DNA of 64,000 nt from Yponomeuta sedellus. Taxonomy: Eukaryota > Arthropoda > Insecta > Lepidoptera > Yponomeutidae. A program made the position numbers and the translations under genes. Shown here in pieces: positions 11,271 to 23,018 of this stretch. The stretch lies in assembly GCA_934045075.1 (NCBI GenBank), contig OW203747.1, positions 5,119,357-5,183,356 on the forward strand. Reading direction: 5' to 3'. The stretch's first letter is position 1; the number at the start of each line of letters is the position of its first letter. Under the pieces are notes generated by a model that saw only the letters and a list, made by a program, of their open reading frames with translations, did no database searches and was not told the DNA's origin.

Positions 11271-12233
11271 TTACTTCACACTTCATTATATGAAAAACAA
11301 CACTCGGTATTCTTATGTTACCCCACATGACGACCTCATCTAGTCTATGGCGCGCTCATGAGCCAGCATAATCTAGCCTTATTTCAGCCAAGGCTGGCTG
11401 TAGGTATTTATGAACGCGTACGAAAGTTATATTGCCTGCGGGATTCCTCCAGAAAAAGTTAACCAGATCCAATCAGCAATAAAGAATGATAAAAGACTAC
11501 GTAAGACGACTTGGATACATAATAGATGATAACAAATACACATTTACTACACACATCTACTAACAATAATAAATACGTTAGTCCGTAGACTTGTATAGCG
11601 TCTAGTGTTAGCAGAGGAAGATTTGAATCGATTCTTGAGATAAATAGAAAGACGAATTGATAACTTGCCCAAAAACTCTTAATAAATTCGGAAAGGTTAT
11701 GGTTATGGGGTTTACTTAAAAAAATGTGGTTACTTTATTCTACTACAAATACTTTTCATTACATTAGAATCAATACCTGTGGAAAATCTGTATATTCACG
11801 TGGTACTGAGAATATTACATAAGAAATAGCATGTACAAAGGCGAGCTTATCTCTGTAAGAGATTTTTTCCATCAAACCTTGGAGAGTCGGAGCAGCACTA
11901 AAATTGATGCTAGTTAATTTCGTCCACGGCACGTAGAAGGACTTTCATCAATGGTTAGTTTTCGTCTAGGATTTTTTTACAAAGCTGAGACTGTAAATTC
12001 GTTGTTACTTAAACTAATATTTTTAAAGCTTTAAAAATCAGTAATACTGTGGTATTTTGTTTCAGATATCGACGCTTCAGTGACGATAATCAGGTACCAA
12101 TTTACACTTATTAAAATTTTGCCTAGAATGGCACAAAATGTGACGTGTATGGGTTAATCGATCTGCTTTTTTTCGCATAATTGATTTAGTTTTGTTTGTC
12201 ATTCACTGTACTTACGTATACATAGCAATATTT
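11271..12233. other. Intergenic, nothing recognised
   Basis: AT-rich sequence without an open frame of note or a recognisable repeat family. Confidence 0.45.
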
Positions 12234-12416
12234 AGTCTGTTAGCTTTTAGAATATACCTCGGGCTCTAGAGTAGGCTTCGGTTTTCGCCAATTTTCGCCG
12301 GATTTCGTACTGATGATAGAGTTCTGATTTCGAAATTAAGTGTCATATTAGTTCCGATATTGTATTACACGAATATATCCGATAGTAGCCGAGGTATATT
12401 CTAAACGCTAACAGAC
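12234..12416. mobile_element. Small MITE with about 28-bp inverted ends
   Basis: The left arm 12234-12262 (AGTCTGTTAGCTTTTAGAAT...) is inverted at 12389-12416 with one or two differences. Length is 183 bp with no coding. Flanks do not show a clear target duplication. Confidence 0.65.
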
Positions 12417-12446
12417 TATACATAATGCATAGAGTATAGAATCGGT

Positions 12447-12694
12447 ATTAACCCTTGTATGTCCCCACTGCTGGGGCACGGATCTCTTCCTGCATCGCAG
12501 GAAGGTTAGGCCACACTCCACCACGGGGGCCAAGTCCGGGTTGGTGGAGGATTGTAAGGCAGTGGCAAGCCTTACTGCCAGAAGTTATGAAGTGCCCATA
12601 AGGCCTCTGATATGGCTTAATGACTGCCATTACATGAGACTCGCCACCAACGGCTTAACGTGCCTGTGAAGCATGGAAGCGCTCGGAAAAAAAT
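12447..12694 (-). repeat. Family S SINE, head truncated
   Basis: The left edge is the family 3' end (ATTAACCCTTGTATGTCCCC in plus reading). It runs to GAAGCATGGAAGCGCTCGG and stops before the 5S-like head. Confidence 0.85.
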
Positions 12695-12719
12695 CCACTT
12701 TTGCACAAAAAGCACAAGT

Positions 12720-12725
12720 GAGATT

Positions 12726-12756
<31 letters not shown>

Positions 12757-13320
12757 TTGTTTATTTATTGTATTTTAGGAAAACCATCGACTAATACAAC
12801 AAAATGGAGGGTACATTTGTACAATATAGCAGTAAAAAGTCATTTAAAGGTTTTCACTTATAGCTACATAGAAAATAACAGGTTCGTGTGTTTACAACAT
12901 CAAAACAAATAATTATATTAACCTACACTGCCGAATCTTAACATCAACTTAATATATAATAATCAAATCAAAACAACCAAGCCCATCATACAGTAGACAA
13001 CTCGCTACCAAAGAAGTTCGCAGCAAACCTACGCCTAACTGAAGAAACGCTGTCGAGAATGACATCGACATCAGTGTCCGGGTTATCGCTTAGACCGTTA
13101 AATGTTGTGCAAGCCCGAAATAGGAAAGAATTAATTCTATAATTTTTTGAAGAAATAGGTGTATAAAATGTTTGTTTATGCCTAAGGGATCTAGCAGGAA
13201 TGTGAAAGTTTAACCTGGAGATCAAATCAGGACAATCAATAATTCCAGTGACAATTTTTATTAGCGTTGTGATGTCGGCTATTCGACGTCGTTGAACGAG
13301 TGGAAGAAGATGCATTGAGC
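12720..13320 (-). mobile_element. LINE 3' end (Jockey/CR1-like) with TAAA tail
   Basis: The minus strand carries the C-terminal coding remnant at 12986-13315 followed by a 3' untranslated region. A (TAAA)n run, seen as TTTA repeats at about 12726-12770 on the plus strand, forms the 3' tail. This 5'-truncated layout is typical of target-primed LINE insertions. Confidence 0.65.
12986..13315 (-). pseudogene. LINE reverse transcriptase C-terminal remnant
   Basis: A 109-residue open stretch. It contains LLPLVQRRRIADI, IVTGIIDCPDLISRLNFHIP and RSLRHKQTFYTP followed by N..INSFLFRACTTFNGL. This order (RR...D, a NGIIDCPEL-like segment, then R..R...F and a final FN.L) matches the tail of Jockey/CR1-type LINE polyproteins as I know them. 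In-frame sequence continues a few residues upstream before a stop, so the enzyme core is absent. It cannot be functional alone. Confidence 0.6.
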
Positions 13321-14264
13321 GACAGGATGGCAGGTATTTAATCTATGATTACGTCTCTTCCCTGTAAAATATCCTCAACATAGTACGAGTAAGTCAGCGT
13401 TTTTGAGTGTGTTAAGGATTTGTGTTTATTGGTCAAAGCGTATACAGAAAAAACAGCAGGTAGGTATCTGCTAACGGTAGATTAAAAGGTAGTCTAGGTG
13501 AAACCGGGAGTAAGTTTTCTCAAGCAAAAAAAAATTAAACAGAAAATGATAATAAATTATTCGGTAAATAATACACAACTGGAATAGGTTTAGTGTTTAA
13601 GGTTTAATGTTTGAGGTTTAGTTCCATTATTATAATAATAGTGTAAGTGATAAAATATCTATATGTAATTATGTAAATACTGTTGAATCAATTAATGAAG
13701 ATTAGTTTGTGAATAAATAAAAATCCAATTTCAATATGCGTTAAATTATGGATTTAAACAAAAAAGTTTTCCACTTCTTGCCCTATTACAATGACACGTT
13801 GTACGTTGTATGTGTCAGTACAGTACTTACACTATCTATGTACCTGATAAAAAAATTGATTATACTTTCGACACTGATTGTAAGTAGGTATTGTGGAATC
13901 CGTTGACGTATTGTGGAAAATCAATGGAACAAATTTTTGCTCCCAATTCTTACAATAGGTTACTGATTGTTACTGAAAAGACTTTTCAACAGCGCACAAT
14001 GATTCAGATATGATTCTGTAAAAAAGCGAAATCAATTACAATGATGGCTGAAATAAACTGTTACTGGAAGGTGTCAAAGTTATATCTTCTATTAGAATGG
14101 TCAGCAAAAATCACTAATTGCACAAATCCAGATCCATTTTATCAACATAATAAACTTAAAAAAAAATACATCAAATAACGCAATAAAGTATGGAGTGAAT
14201 AAAAACAACCATGAATTTAAATTAACGAGAGATGACAAATAAGCATATTCTTTGCTATGCAATC
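13321..14264. other. Intergenic, nothing recognised
   Basis: AT-rich stretch with no open frame of note and no member of families A, S or Z. Confidence 0.45.
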
Positions 14265-14265
14265 G

Positions 14266-14628
14266 ATGCGCTCGTGGCCTAGGCGAACCGAGTGATTGAA
14301 ATCAATCACTTGTGTTAAGCAACAACAGGCGCGGTCAGGTACAGGATGGGTGACCGTCCCATGACTACCGCTAGTGGCATTTTTCCGTGCGCTTCCGTGC
14401 TTCACAAGGCACGCTAAGCCGCTGGTGCCAGCTGTCATATAATGGCAGTCGTTAAGCCATGTCAGAGGCCTTATGGGCCTTGATAACTTTTGCCAGTACG
14501 GCCCGCCACTGTCTTACAATCCTCCACCAAACCGGACTTGGCCTCCGTAATGGTGTATGGCCTAACCTTCCTGCGATGCAGGAAGAGACCCGTGCCCCAG
14601 CAGTGGGGGCATACAGGAGTTGATAACG
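14266..14628 (+). repeat. Family S SINE, near full length with target duplication
   Basis: The head GCGCTCGTGGCCTAGGCGAA is followed by the 5S-like block (TTAAGCAACA, GGCGCGGTCAGGTACAGG, ATGGGTGACCG), the body, and the 3' block CCCCAGCAGTGGGGGC ending TTGATAACG. The flanks repeat ATTCTTTGCTATGCAA (left) and ATTCTTTGTTATGCAA (right), a 16-bp target duplication with one difference. Confidence 0.9.
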
Positions 14629-14921
14629 ATTCTTTGTTATGCAACTTTTGAAGACCAGGCAGCCAATTCTCGCCCATGCAAATTGAAAGCGTAGACGCAA
14701 AATATTCGAAGGCTTAGACATTTGTCGCATAAAAATAATATAAGATAACTCGACAGAATCATTAGACATTTATTTTCTCATTCAAATTCAATCAAGAATG
14801 GTGTTAAGAATACAGATTTTGGCTGTCGCTCGACTTTTTACGTAGATTTCCAAGTCATAAGCCCTAGAGTCGTATACGACTTATTTGCTCTCATCGACTT
14901 GTTAACAATGTAAGTGTATTA

Positions 14922-15311
14922 TACTATTTTTATTTTTAATGCACTTACCCGTGCTAAGGACAAATTTAAAAACCTATTTAGAGGCTAAAAATTTCACCCA
15001 CGCCGGGATTCGAACCCGCAACCTCTGGCTATCCGTGCCAGCGCTCTACCAATTGAGCCAATGGGCGACTCACCGGCATCAATGAAATTTCGAACCTCTT
15101 TACAATATTCTCTGTATTACGTACAGGCAGCGACATCTGGCTTAAGCAAATTGCATCACTTACAGCCCCGACTACCTACTTTGCAGTTAGGTTTTACAAT
15201 TACTAATTAATTAATTTCACTGATGCCGGTGAGTCGCCCATTGGCTCAATTGGTAGAGCGCTGGCACGGATAGCCAGAGGTTGCGGGTTCGAATCCCGGC
15301 ATAGGTTTTTA
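14922..15311 (-). repeat. Family A SINE, inverted arms, with target duplication
   Basis: The left end is the inverted A-rich tail. The antisense tRNA-like core (about 15000-15070) and a sense core (about 15228-15303) face each other. The right end stops at ATAGGTTTTTA. Flanks AATGTAAGTGTATTA and AATGTAAGTGTATTTA form a target duplication of about 15 bp. Confidence 0.9.
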
Positions 15312-15337
15312 AATGTAAGTGTATTTATAGTAGCAAT

Positions 15338-15702
15338 GGATATCAACCCTTATGTCCCCACTGTTGGGGCACGGGTCTCTTCCTGCATCGCAGGAAGGTT
15401 AGACCATACTCCACCACGGGGCCCAAGTTCGGGTTGGTGGAGGGTTGTAAGACAGTGGCGGATCTTACTGTCAGAAGTTATCAAGACGCCCGTGAGGCCT
15501 CTGACATGGCTTTACGACTGCCATTACATGACAGCCGGCACCAACGGCTCAACGTGCCTTGCGAAGAACGGAAGCGCTCGGAAAAATGCCTCTAGCGGTA
15601 GTCACAGGACGGTCACCCATCCTGCACCTGACCTCGCCTTTTGTTGCTTAACTCAAGTGATTGATTCCAATCACTCGGTTCGACTAGGCCACGAGCGCTT
15701 CG
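15338..15702 (-). repeat. Family S SINE with target duplication
   Basis: Essentially full length in minus orientation, from the 3' block (TATCAACCCTTATGTCCCCA) to the 5S-like head ending at GAGCGCTT. Flanks TTTATAGTAGCAAT on both sides give a 12-14 bp target duplication. Confidence 0.9.
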
Positions 15703-16117
15703 GCATGTTTTTTATAGTAGCAATATTACTCGCAAAAGATAAAAGAAGCGACATCGTGAGGGAACCTGAGTATCTGAACTTTTCGCATACCTCAGCGCTT
15801 GAAATGACCATACTTTCAAATCATAATCCCATACTCCCTTTCTCTTTCTTTCTCTCTCTCCGAGAGAAGTCCTGTGCCTTACATTGGGGCATATATTTGG
15901 AGCTATCCTTTAACCCACACCTGTAAAGGTTACTCACGTTAGTTCTGAAGCCGTTTGGACGATATTGATACACTAAACACGATTCATCTAAGTCACTAAT
16001 GTACGAAGTTTTATCGCACCAAAGTAACTTTAGATACATCTATGTAACGTTTCACCTGATTTTGATGAATCTAATTTCGTTTGCTCTAAACAACTTCATA
16101 TCTATCACTTGATACGT

Positions 16118-16276
16118 GATATCAACCCTTCCTATGTCCCCACTGCTGGGGCACAGGTCTCTTTCTGCATTGCAGGAAGTTTAGGCCATATTCCGCCACG
16201 GGGGCCAAGTCCGGGTTGGTGGAGGATTGCAAGTCAGTGGCGGGCCTTACTGTCAGAAGTGATTAAGCCACCCATA
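16118..16276 (-). repeat. Family S SINE, 5'-truncated
   Basis: Holds only the 3' half of the family (ATATCAACCCTTCCTATGTC through GGGCCTTACTGTCAGAAGT), then leaves the consensus. Confidence 0.85.
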
Positions 16277-17121
16277 TTTTTACATTTTGTTTGCTTCAAT
16301 AGACTTCACACCTATTTAAAGTTTCCCTAATTTTGATGGTCAAATTCTGCTGGCTCTTAGTAATTCTATATCTAATGTTAAGTTAGGATTCACGCAGGTA
16401 ACCCTTTCAAAGGTCGCTCCACGACAAACCACCTTTAACGGGGCCGGCCAGCTGTATTAGTTAACACTTGTTATGCAAAGTAATGCAGTTCACTCGCCGC
16501 TCACAATGAAGTTCAATTTGAATTCATGCATTCAAGAGGCTTGGTTAACAAATGGAAGCGTCTACTCTGGATCCCATACCATAACATTATAACATTTACA
16601 AACAGGCACATACACTCACGGTCTGAAAATGTTTACCACCTTAAGGTTGGTAATTGCATGCACAAATCTGTGCCACATGGTCGATGATATTATGTGATTT
16701 GATTAGAAATAGAGCATAGATTAGGCATAGAGCATAGAAGAAGCAATAGAGATTCACCCAAGCGAGATTGCCATGGTTTTACAATCAATTTCTATTATTT
16801 CAATCCTAGTATTTTTGATAAATGTCATTGTAAAAAATTAAATTATGTCAACTTTTAAATAAAGAAAAGAGTTTCATTATCAAAACGTCATGAATACTCT
16901 TTTTGTTAGAATCGATGCTACAACTATTAAATAGTAATACGTACCTAGATAAAGCATTTTAGACTTTACTGCACACAGTGTGCTAAAGAATCTAATTTGA
17001 AAACTGATAAACATTTTTAGACCGCGACCGTACATTACTTCTGGCCATACACTAGAATACCCTGTGTCGTAGGAACCAGAAACAACGATATCACAAACAT
17101 GTAAACATCCAAGACCTGGTG
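16277..17121. other. Intergenic, nothing recognised
   Basis: No open frame of note; mixed AT-rich sequence. Confidence 0.45.
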
Positions 17122-17200
17122 TTTTATTGTCACCAGCCGAGGTTCGAACCCAGAACCTCTTGGATGGTAGGCAGATGCACTACTGCCACGCCACAGAGGT
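17122..17200 (-). repeat. tRNA-like fragment (pseudo-tRNA or SINE head)
   Basis: Minus strand reads CTCTGTGGCGTGGCAGTAGT, then ATCTGCCTACCATCCAAGAGG and GGGTTCGAACCTCGG, giving A-box-like and B-box-like segments. Stems are imperfect, so it is not called as a functional tRNA. Confidence 0.5.
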
Positions 17201-17328
17201 CATCAAATTATTATTCCACCCAACTCAATCATTTGTCCTGCGCCTTGATAATGTAAATCTTCACGTCTGGGTATATTTCCATGTGTGTGACGTTGCGCTT
17301 GACGTTCGCTCGTCGCTAGTTGACGGAA

Positions 17329-17693
17329 GCGCTCGTGGCCTAGGCGAACCGAGTGATTGGAATCTATCACTTGGTTAAGCAACTACAGGCGCGGTCAGGT
17401 ACGGGATGGGTGAGCGTCCCGTGACTACCGCTAGTGGCATTTTTCCGAGCGCTTCCGTGCTTCGCAAGGCACGTTAAGTTGTTGGTGCCGGCTGTCATAT
17501 AGGTAATGGCAGTCGTTAAGCCATGTCAGAGGCCTTATGGGCGGCTTGATAATTTCTGACAGTAAGGCCCGCCACTGTCTTACAATCCTCCACCAACCCG
17601 GACTTGGCCCCCGTCGTGGAGTATGGCCTAACCTTTCTGCGAGGCAGGAAGAGACCCGTGCCCCAGCAGTGGGGACATATAAGGGTTGATAAC
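17329..17693 (+). repeat. Family S SINE, full length with short target duplication
   Basis: Complete from GCGCTCGTGGCCTAGGCGAA to GGGTTGATAAC. Flanks GACGGAA at 17322-17328 and 17694-17700 are a 7-bp duplication. Confidence 0.9.
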
Positions 17694-17700
17694 GACGGAA

Positions 17701-18612
17701 AGGGAAATTTCCCGCCAGGCAGATCGTATGCCTGGGACGGCTGGTCCTACTGTTGTTAATCGTACGTTATATTTATGGTATGTCGTATGAAGCACTTTTA
17801 TTGCCCGATGCAGGAATATTGGATTTTGTAGTGCGCGCTCATAGTTGATATTGTGTTCGCCACATGTCTCATATCTATACAACAGAGCTAAGTAAACATT
17901 CCGTTTTTGCACACAGATGTATACGTAAAGTTACAGAAGCCGCTGGACCAAACAATGATACTCTGTGCTATGTAACCAAACAAGGATACCCGATCAGACT
18001 GAGGCCCTGTGTGTAAATGTACTGCAGTTCCTATAAGGAATTGAATCCACTACCACCGGGATGGTAATCAGTCACGAAACATTCTACCGCCTACGGTTGA
18101 CTAGTAGGAAATGCTTATGGCATTAAGTCTGTCGGATGGTACGATATATATTTTTTATTTAATTGCAATATAAGTATTAATAAAGAAATAGATACCGCTT
18201 GACTCATGAGGCAGTCAAACACATCTTTCTTAGACACTACAATATTAGCAAAAATAGTACAGCAGGCGGCCTTGTTTGTAATAGCAATCTCTCACAGACA
18301 CACAACAATGGGTAGTTGCTGAACGAAATAGAGAGATGGATAGGTAGATAGAGCGGGGTTGGCATTTTAGTTCGGAAGTGTTTGAGTTGTACATACATAA
18401 ACTCTCACCTGTATCACCTGTATCACACTGCACCGTCGCGTAGCACATAGCGCATATTTTTAAATTTTTTGCAAGTATTTCAATTTGTGCAGAAAATAAG
18501 CCTAGGACAAAAATACACTGCCGGCGCTTTCCGCACGCAGAATCGCCAGATAGTAAGCGAATGGTCCTGCTATAATTACTTCCCAAAGGAACAAAACTAA
18601 GAATAAAAAGTC
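17701..18612. other. Intergenic, no gene recognised
   Basis: The minus-strand frame 18245-18586 has no recognisable domain and looks like chance. A possible weak tRNA-like remnant near 18030-18105 is too degraded to call. Confidence 0.4.
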
Positions 18613-18685
18613 ACTGACTGGTACATGCTTGTCTTTCGAACCCATGACTCCCGATTGAGAAGCCGGTGTTCCACCACCACTCCTA
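18613..18685 (-). repeat. tRNA-like fragment
   Basis: Minus strand contains TGGTGGTGGAACACCGGCTT and GGGAGTCATGGGTTCGAA, resembling A and B boxes of a tRNA-derived SINE. No clean cloverleaf. Confidence 0.4.
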
Positions 18686-19231
18686 AACTGTTTTTAAACT
18701 TATACTGTTGGTATTTTATTGTACCTAAGTACTTTTGTTAAGCATGTATTTAAACGCAATTATGCTTGACATTTAGTATTGCTTAATTTTGGTCACATTT
18801 AGATATATATATCGTTGATTAACCTAGTGACACACAGATAATAGGTACATTTTTTTTTCATGTAGCCTCTATGACATAATGTGTATTAAAAAGACAGCAA
18901 GGCATGCCTTTTTCAATATCCCAAATTTCAACATAGGATATTTTTGTGGAATCTAGAGTAGACGCCCAATCTCAATAACACACGGGTGCTGGCAGGCGTA
19001 TAAATTGAATTGAGAACGGCGTTGAGATTTCTAGAATTAAATTAAGACATTAAAGTTGGACGAGAACTTTAACTAAGGTTTGTATTCGTCATTGTTATGA
19101 CGACTCGACGAGCTCATTTTCATCACAATTGCCACGCCTTGGTAAGGATGACGGTGAAAATGGTTTCGCTTGCCGGGCATATCCATAGTTACATATTAAA
19201 CGGGTCTAATCGCGGTTATTTATTAGGTAAA

Positions 19232-19556
19232 ACGTGATATCACCCCTTGGTATGTCCCCACTGCTGAGGCACGGGTCGCTGCCTGTATTGTAGGATGATT
19301 AGGCCATACTCCACCTCGGGGGCCAAGTCCGGGTTGGTGGAGGATTGTAAGACAGTCGCGGGCCTTAGTGTTAGAAGTTATTACGCCGCCCATACAGCCT
19401 CTGACGTGGCTTAACCACTGCCATTGCATGACAGCCGGCACTAAGCACGGAAGCGCTTCGCTTCATGGTCGCTCATCCAGCATTTGACCGCGCCTGCTGT
19501 TGCTTAACCCTAGTTATCGATTCAATCACTCGGTTCGACTAGGCCACAAGCTCTTT
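19232..19556 (-). repeat. Family S SINE
   Basis: Family order in minus orientation with internal deletions around the ACGTGCC/GCACGG region (19436-19470). Ends at CACAAGCTCTT. Confidence 0.85.
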
Positions 19557-19668
19557 AATGTAGACCGGAGTACGAAATATACAATATTGCTGTACAGTAG
19601 GAAGTAAATAGTATATAGGTTTTGAACAAGAATGCTATGTAATTATTATTAAGAAATAACTTGGCTAG

Positions 19669-19917
19669 AATCCCTTCTAGCCTTCCTAGCCGTCTTCCCA
19701 GACGGCCGGTGGACCAGGGCAGTACCGGAGTGGTGGCCAAGGGAGGGAAGGAGGTTGGTAGGCAGACCACCGACACGATGGTCAGACGACATCGTGAGGG
19801 TTGCGGGCCAGAGATGGATCAGGTTAGCACAGGACGGTGAGGAATGGCGCAATAAAAAGGAGGCCTATGCCCAGCAGTGGGTTGATGTGGGCTGATTATA
19901 GATAGATATAGATTAAG
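19669..19917 (+). pseudogene. RTE-like LINE C-terminal remnant
   Basis: Frame 19758-19895 reads VGRPPTRWSDDIVRVAGQRW and then W..A....EEWRN.KEAYAQQW before a stop. GRP..RW.DD..  ..AG..W...A.DR..W is the C-terminal signature of RTE-type LINE polyproteins. The tail continues GATTATAGATAGATATAG, a tetranucleotide-like LINE tail. The rest of the element is absent, so this is a 5'-truncated insertion. Confidence 0.7.
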
Positions 19918-20520
19918 AAATAACAACCATAATGTACAGATGTAGGGCGGACCCCAGTGGGAATCAAAGCACGGCACAGCAACGGAAATAGAAATTCGTC
20001 AGTAGTCCAATCAGCCTTATTCACAGGAGTAGCGGTTTACTTACGGTTTCATCAGACATTTTTCCTTGTACTTTCCTAACCAGAGCAATCAGTAATTGTT
20101 TCGCTCGGCTTTTACTGCCATTCGTCCATTAGGACATTTTCTGAAGAAGTTGCGTGAAAAATGGTCAACGAATATCTGGGTAATATCGGTGTTATCTATC
20201 AAAGTCTGCGTACCAGTGTACGAGTACCTAGCACGCGTCTTATTCGGCCTAGATAGAAATAGAGCGACAGAGTTTTAATATTACTGCAACTGTTTCTTTC
20301 CTCTATCGCTGATTGATCGCTATATTATTATCCACCCAATTTATTGACAATAATATAAACTTTTTCATATATTGATAATAATATGTTAATTACAATTCAA
20401 GATGAATTTACACAAATATCGCAAAAAATATAAGTCAAATATTGCATTTCAATAGCGTTAACACGAAAAAAAATATATATTTAGACGATTTCAATACACA
20501 TGTCAATCCAGTATTCGTAT

Positions 20521-20845
20521 CTTTTCGCTAATATAATATACTAGCTAGCGCTTGCGATTTCGTCGCAGGCTTAGAATCTCAAAATTATTATTTATATTAG
20601 CGTGGCGTATAAAAGAACTAATATTATGAATATGACATTAAAATTATCACATAATAATTTTTTGGGTCGTATTTGAAAAATATCACACAATATCCTTGTA
20701 AATTGTGGCCTACTTATTATTCTGATATTTATTGTAAATTTTCATCAAAATCCATTCAGTAGTTTTTACGCGAAAGAGTAACAAACATTATTACTTATTC
20801 TTACTTATAAACTTTCGCGTTTATAATATTAGTAGGATATGCTAG
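20521..20845 (+). repeat. Dispersed insect repeat ending AATATTAGTAGGA
   Basis: It starts near CTAGCGCTTGCGATTTCGTC and ends with CATCAAAATCCATTCAGTAG, CGAAAGAGTAACAAAC and TTTATAATATTAGTAGGA. These phrases are familiar from abundant Lepidoptera repeats. Class (Helitron-like or other) is not decided. Confidence 0.5.
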
Positions 20846-21690
20846 GCAATGTCCTACGCGACACTAACGCCATCTAGTGTAAAGAGTCAATAAAAAGCTA
20901 GAGCAAACGCTCTACACAACAATATATAAATGAATTGCACAAGACACGTACACGACCACCATCAAAGACTGAAGACCACCGTTGACTCCACATTTTGCTG
21001 TCCGCGGGTACGGCCTGCGGACAGTGAAAGATGGCGTAGCTTCCTACCCCTGGGAAGAAAGCAACGCCATCGTCAGGGTGACCGATCCTCCACATCCCGT
21101 CCCATCCAGGGACGTTTGTCCCTTGGGGACAAAAGTCTCTGAATCGTAATAAACGTTCTCCGAGTACTTGTCGCGGACTCAACGCCTACGGTGTGCGGTC
21201 ATTTGCTCCTCGGAAATTGAGTGAAGCCTACGCTATGGAAGCAAATATTCTAAGATTAATTGTGTTGTAAGTTACATGAAGTTGAAAAATAAAAAGCGTT
21301 TTAAAAGAATACACCGAACTTTTGTCCACTCCGGTCTCTTGATGTCCTCGCCAATTTGAGGGACTTTTTGTACGGGGTACGTTTAGTCCTTCGTGTGCGT
21401 TATTCAATACAATTTATAAGAGATCTATATCGATGGACAAAAAAATAGGTACCCGGGGGACAGTCCCTCGTCTGCGCAGGCTTTTAGAGTAGGTAGTGTA
21501 AAATGACCGCGGTCTGATGATGGCGTAGTTACGGAGTTACAGCTCTAGCCGAGGCGACAGGTTTTCGTGCATGCTATATAGCAAGACCAACTCTTTTAGT
21601 TGTACTTAGTATAGGGCTTACGAGATCTGTGTAATATGTCCTTGAATATCTATTATTATTATTATTTATTTATTACCAACTACTACGAAA
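20846..21690. other. Intergenic; promoter-like/LTR-like block, no gene
   Basis: GCGACACTAACGCCATCTAG at about 20858 resembles the block at 8969. A hairpin CTGTCCGCGGGTACGGCC... lies at 20998-21024 and an AATAAA near 21145. This could be a remnant LTR, but no second copy or target duplication supports it. Confidence 0.3.
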
Positions 21691-21695
21691 CTTCG

Positions 21696-21912
21696 CTAGA
21701 AGGGAAGACGGCCGGTAGACCAGGGCAGTATCGGAGTGGTAGCCAAGGGAGGGAAGGAGGTTGGTAGGCAGACCACCGACACGATGGTCAGACGACATCG
21801 TGAGGGTTGCGGGCCAGAGATGGATCAGGTTAGCACAGGACCGTGAGGAATGGCGCAATAAAAAGGAGGCCTATGCCCAGCAGGATGTGGACTGATTATA
21901 GATATAGATATA
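21696..21912 (+). pseudogene. RTE-like LINE C-terminal remnant, second copy
   Basis: Nearly the same sequence as 19669-19917 (VGRPPTRWSDDIVRVAGQRW frame from 21764) but with a small deletion near the stop (CCCAGCAGGATGTGGACTGA). It ends with a GATATAGATATATAGA tail. Another member of the same LINE family. Confidence 0.7.
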
Positions 21913-22187
21913 TAGACTACCGAAACTGAAAAAACGTTTCATGTGCCAATATATGACCTGCATTATAATACTCGTATTTATCTATCCAAGTGGCGTGGTA
22001 GCCGCGTGCTAGGCCGCGGGCAGTTCTCGATTAATTCGCCCGGTCCCTCGCCCAAATGGCGTGCGTTGCGAGCCCTCGAGATTAATTGTGGAGCTCCGAA
22101 GAGTATGTGATGTTTTCGGATAAGTCGTCAGTTGTAAAAGTTTTTTTGTAGCATATAAACATCCCCCTCCAAGGCCCAGGCCTCAGA

Positions 22188-22330
22188 AAGAGAGTATGGG
22201 CTTCATTACCACGCGTGATAACTGCGGATTGGCAGTTTCAAGCGCTGAGGTATTTGAACACCTCAGTCACTCAGGTTTCTTCACGATGTTTTCCTTCACA
22301 GTTAGCATTTGATTAGTAATAATAACAAGC
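22188..22330 (+). repeat. Dispersed repeat D (CATCGTGAGGAAACC-type)
   Basis: Contains TTGGCAGTTTCAAGCGCTGA and TTTCTTCACGATGTTTTCCT, related to blocks at 29560-29940, 43003-43155 and near 46225-46310. Common repeat type in Lepidoptera; class not decided. Confidence 0.45.
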
Positions 22331-22348
22331 AATTGAGCATTTTTTCTG

Positions 22349-22386
22349 GCACCCGTGCCCCAGCAGTGGGACATATAAGGGTTGAT
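22349..22386 (+). repeat. Family S SINE, 3' end fragment
   Basis: ACCCGTGCCCCAGCAGTGGG followed by ACATATAAGGGTTGAT, the extreme 3' end only. Confidence 0.75.
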
Positions 22387-22943
22387 ACAAGCCATTTTTT
22401 AATTTTAAAACTCGTCTTCAAATTAAGTTGATAAATTATTGTATTCTATACTTCACCACGGTGGCCAAGTCCTGTACTATATTAAGGTTTGCCTATTTTG
22501 AGTTGGGTTAGTTTTTTTAACGACTTTCGATTTCCCTAAGGTGACCGCCTCTTCCATCTTCACCCAAGCCTTTGTTTTTGTCAGGGCCATCCCAGCAATT
22601 TTTAGATCTGTTTAATCTTTCGACCGCTTTTTGTTTGGTTTCCAAATTCCTCTTCCTTTTTAATGACGCCGGTACGTCCTTGTTTGTGAAGTCCTTGCCA
22701 GGTTACCATAGTACAGGGTATCCTAGTTTGGGACCAGGTCAAATGATTCAGTTGTATGGAAGTTATTATTACTATTCGTTAGTCGTAATATGGTTTTGAT
22801 GTGGCCTAAATATTACACCTTAAAATTTGTTGTGGGCGTTTCTTGGGACCAGGTATCCACGCACTTGCTGCAGTTCATTTTCTAAGCACTCTATATGTGT
22901 CGTTGATTTGTTTTCAATAAACAAAGTTTGAATGTTGGCACAA

Positions 22944-23018
22944 CCTTGCGCTATGGCACTCATTAGGGGAGGGCTATGTCCAGCAGTGGACTAATACCTA
23001 TAGTCTGAAGAAGAAGAA
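22944..23018 (+). repeat. LINE 3' tail (TGTCCAGCAGTGGACTA type)
   Basis: GCGCTATGGCACTCATTAGG then TGTCCAGCAGTGGACTAATA and GAAGAAGAAGAA. It matches the end of the RTE-like remnants at 44217-44381 and 44498-44605. Confidence 0.65.

Noticed and set aside
15226..15303. Functional tRNA gene
   Set aside because: Part of a repeated SINE core with a non-canonical anticodon loop, found many times in both orientations with SINE tails.
15336..15926. 196-residue open frame as a gene
   Set aside because: Its first two thirds are a family S SINE read in one frame; similar frames occur in other copies by chance.
18245..18586. 113-residue minus-strand frame
   Set aside because: No recognisable domain, no promoter or splice context, no homologous copy in the window.
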